Below are positions 5,948 to 6,009 of a stretch of DNA of 6,009 bases, piece after piece. The number at the start of each line of letters is the position of its first letter. Positions within the stretch are counted from its first letter, which is position 1. Where the stretch lies: assembly GCA_027488415.1 (NCBI GenBank), contig JAIYBS010000008.1, positions 1 to 6,009 of the forward strand, written 5' to 3'. The notes under the pieces are model-generated. The model was not told the origin of the DNA. It worked only from the letters and a program-made list of their open reading frames with translations, and ran no database searches. The stretch is from Planctomycetaceae bacterium (GTDB lineage Bacteria; Planctomycetota; Phycisphaerae; Phycisphaerales; SM1A02). Position numbers and translations under genes: made by a program.

Positions 5948-6009
5948 GAGCGCTCCCCGAGGCGCTCCCCAGGGCGCTCCCAGAGGATCGGTGCGTCAAC
6001 GCCGAGCAG
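5944..6009 (-). CDS. C-terminal end of an unidentified gene upstream of folK (partial)
   Basis: On the minus strand the frame entering from the right edge gives 21 residues and then TGA at 5946-5944, which overlaps the folK ATG as ATGA. The fragment begins LLGVDAPILW and ends WERPGERLGERS. The stop-start overlap is typical of operon neighbours, which is the main support for a real gene; 21 codons alone could be open by chance at this GC content. I do not recognise the family, and the tail does not resemble the end of dihydropteroate synthase or dihydroneopterin aldolase as I know them. The last 12 residues are a repeat of four (W/G-E-R-x), encoded by a 12-base DNA repeat. Confidence 0.5.
   Translation of the reverse strand: MLGVDAPILWERPGERLGERS
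5950..5981 (-). repeat. Three copies of a 12-base tandem repeat containing GGGAGCGC
   Basis: On the plus strand GCGCTCCC recurs at 5950, 5962 and 5974, exactly 12 bases apart; the first two copies extend to GCGCTCCCC. Read on the minus strand it gives (G)GGGAGCGC three times just before folK. Twelve bases are four codons, so the repeat keeps frame in the upstream gene and encodes WERP, GERL and GERS. The copy nearest folK supplies its Shine-Dalgarno sequence. Confidence 0.75.
5953..5958 (-). promoter_or_regulatory. Ribosome binding site of folK
   Basis: GGGGAG on the minus strand lies 5 bases (CGCTC) before the folK ATG, inside the coding end of the upstream gene and within the 12-base repeat. 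It supports the start at 5947. Confidence 0.6.

Overview
The window is very GC-rich, with strong G/C preference at wobble positions. It carries six or seven protein genes and no RNA genes, mobile elements or CRISPR array that I can see. A PEP-CTERM-type C-terminal sorting tail on a secreted protein, together with a periplasmic protein joining a DUF2092/LolA-like domain to a TlpA-type thioredoxin domain, suggests a high-GC Gram-negative bacterium. A planctomycete of the Phycisphaerae type fits best. This is an inference from protein style, with no marker gene to confirm it.

Layout: the left edge holds the 3' end of a plus-strand gene for a secreted, jelly-roll-like protein with a PEP-CTERM-like tail (to 376). 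Everything else is on the minus strand. Reading that strand from right to left: the last codons of an unidentified gene (6009-5944), folK (5947-5441), a DUF2092-thioredoxin fusion (5437-4121), a 987-residue FAD/iron-sulfur 2-hydroxyacid dehydrogenase (4124-1161), a receiver-only response regulator (1132-647), and a 69-residue protein of unknown function (495-286). That last gene runs 91 bases into the 3' end of the convergent PEP-CTERM gene.

The five genes from the right edge to the response regulator look like one transcript. The junctions are an ATGA overlap, a 3-base gap, a GTGA overlap and a 28-base gap, and two of the internal starts have little or no Shine-Dalgarno sequence of their own. 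The promoter would lie beyond the right edge. The functions do not form one obvious pathway: folate pterin activation, envelope thiol redox, respiratory oxidation of a D-2-hydroxyacid, and a phospho-receiver. The 69-residue gene follows a 151-base gap, has its own good ribosome binding site and may be separately expressed.

I found no convincing undescribed multi-gene system. The observations most worth checking are the convergent coding overlap at 286-376, the in-frame 12-base repeat that also supplies repeated Shine-Dalgarno-like sequences before folK, and the tight coupling of the thioredoxin fusion to the dehydrogenase.
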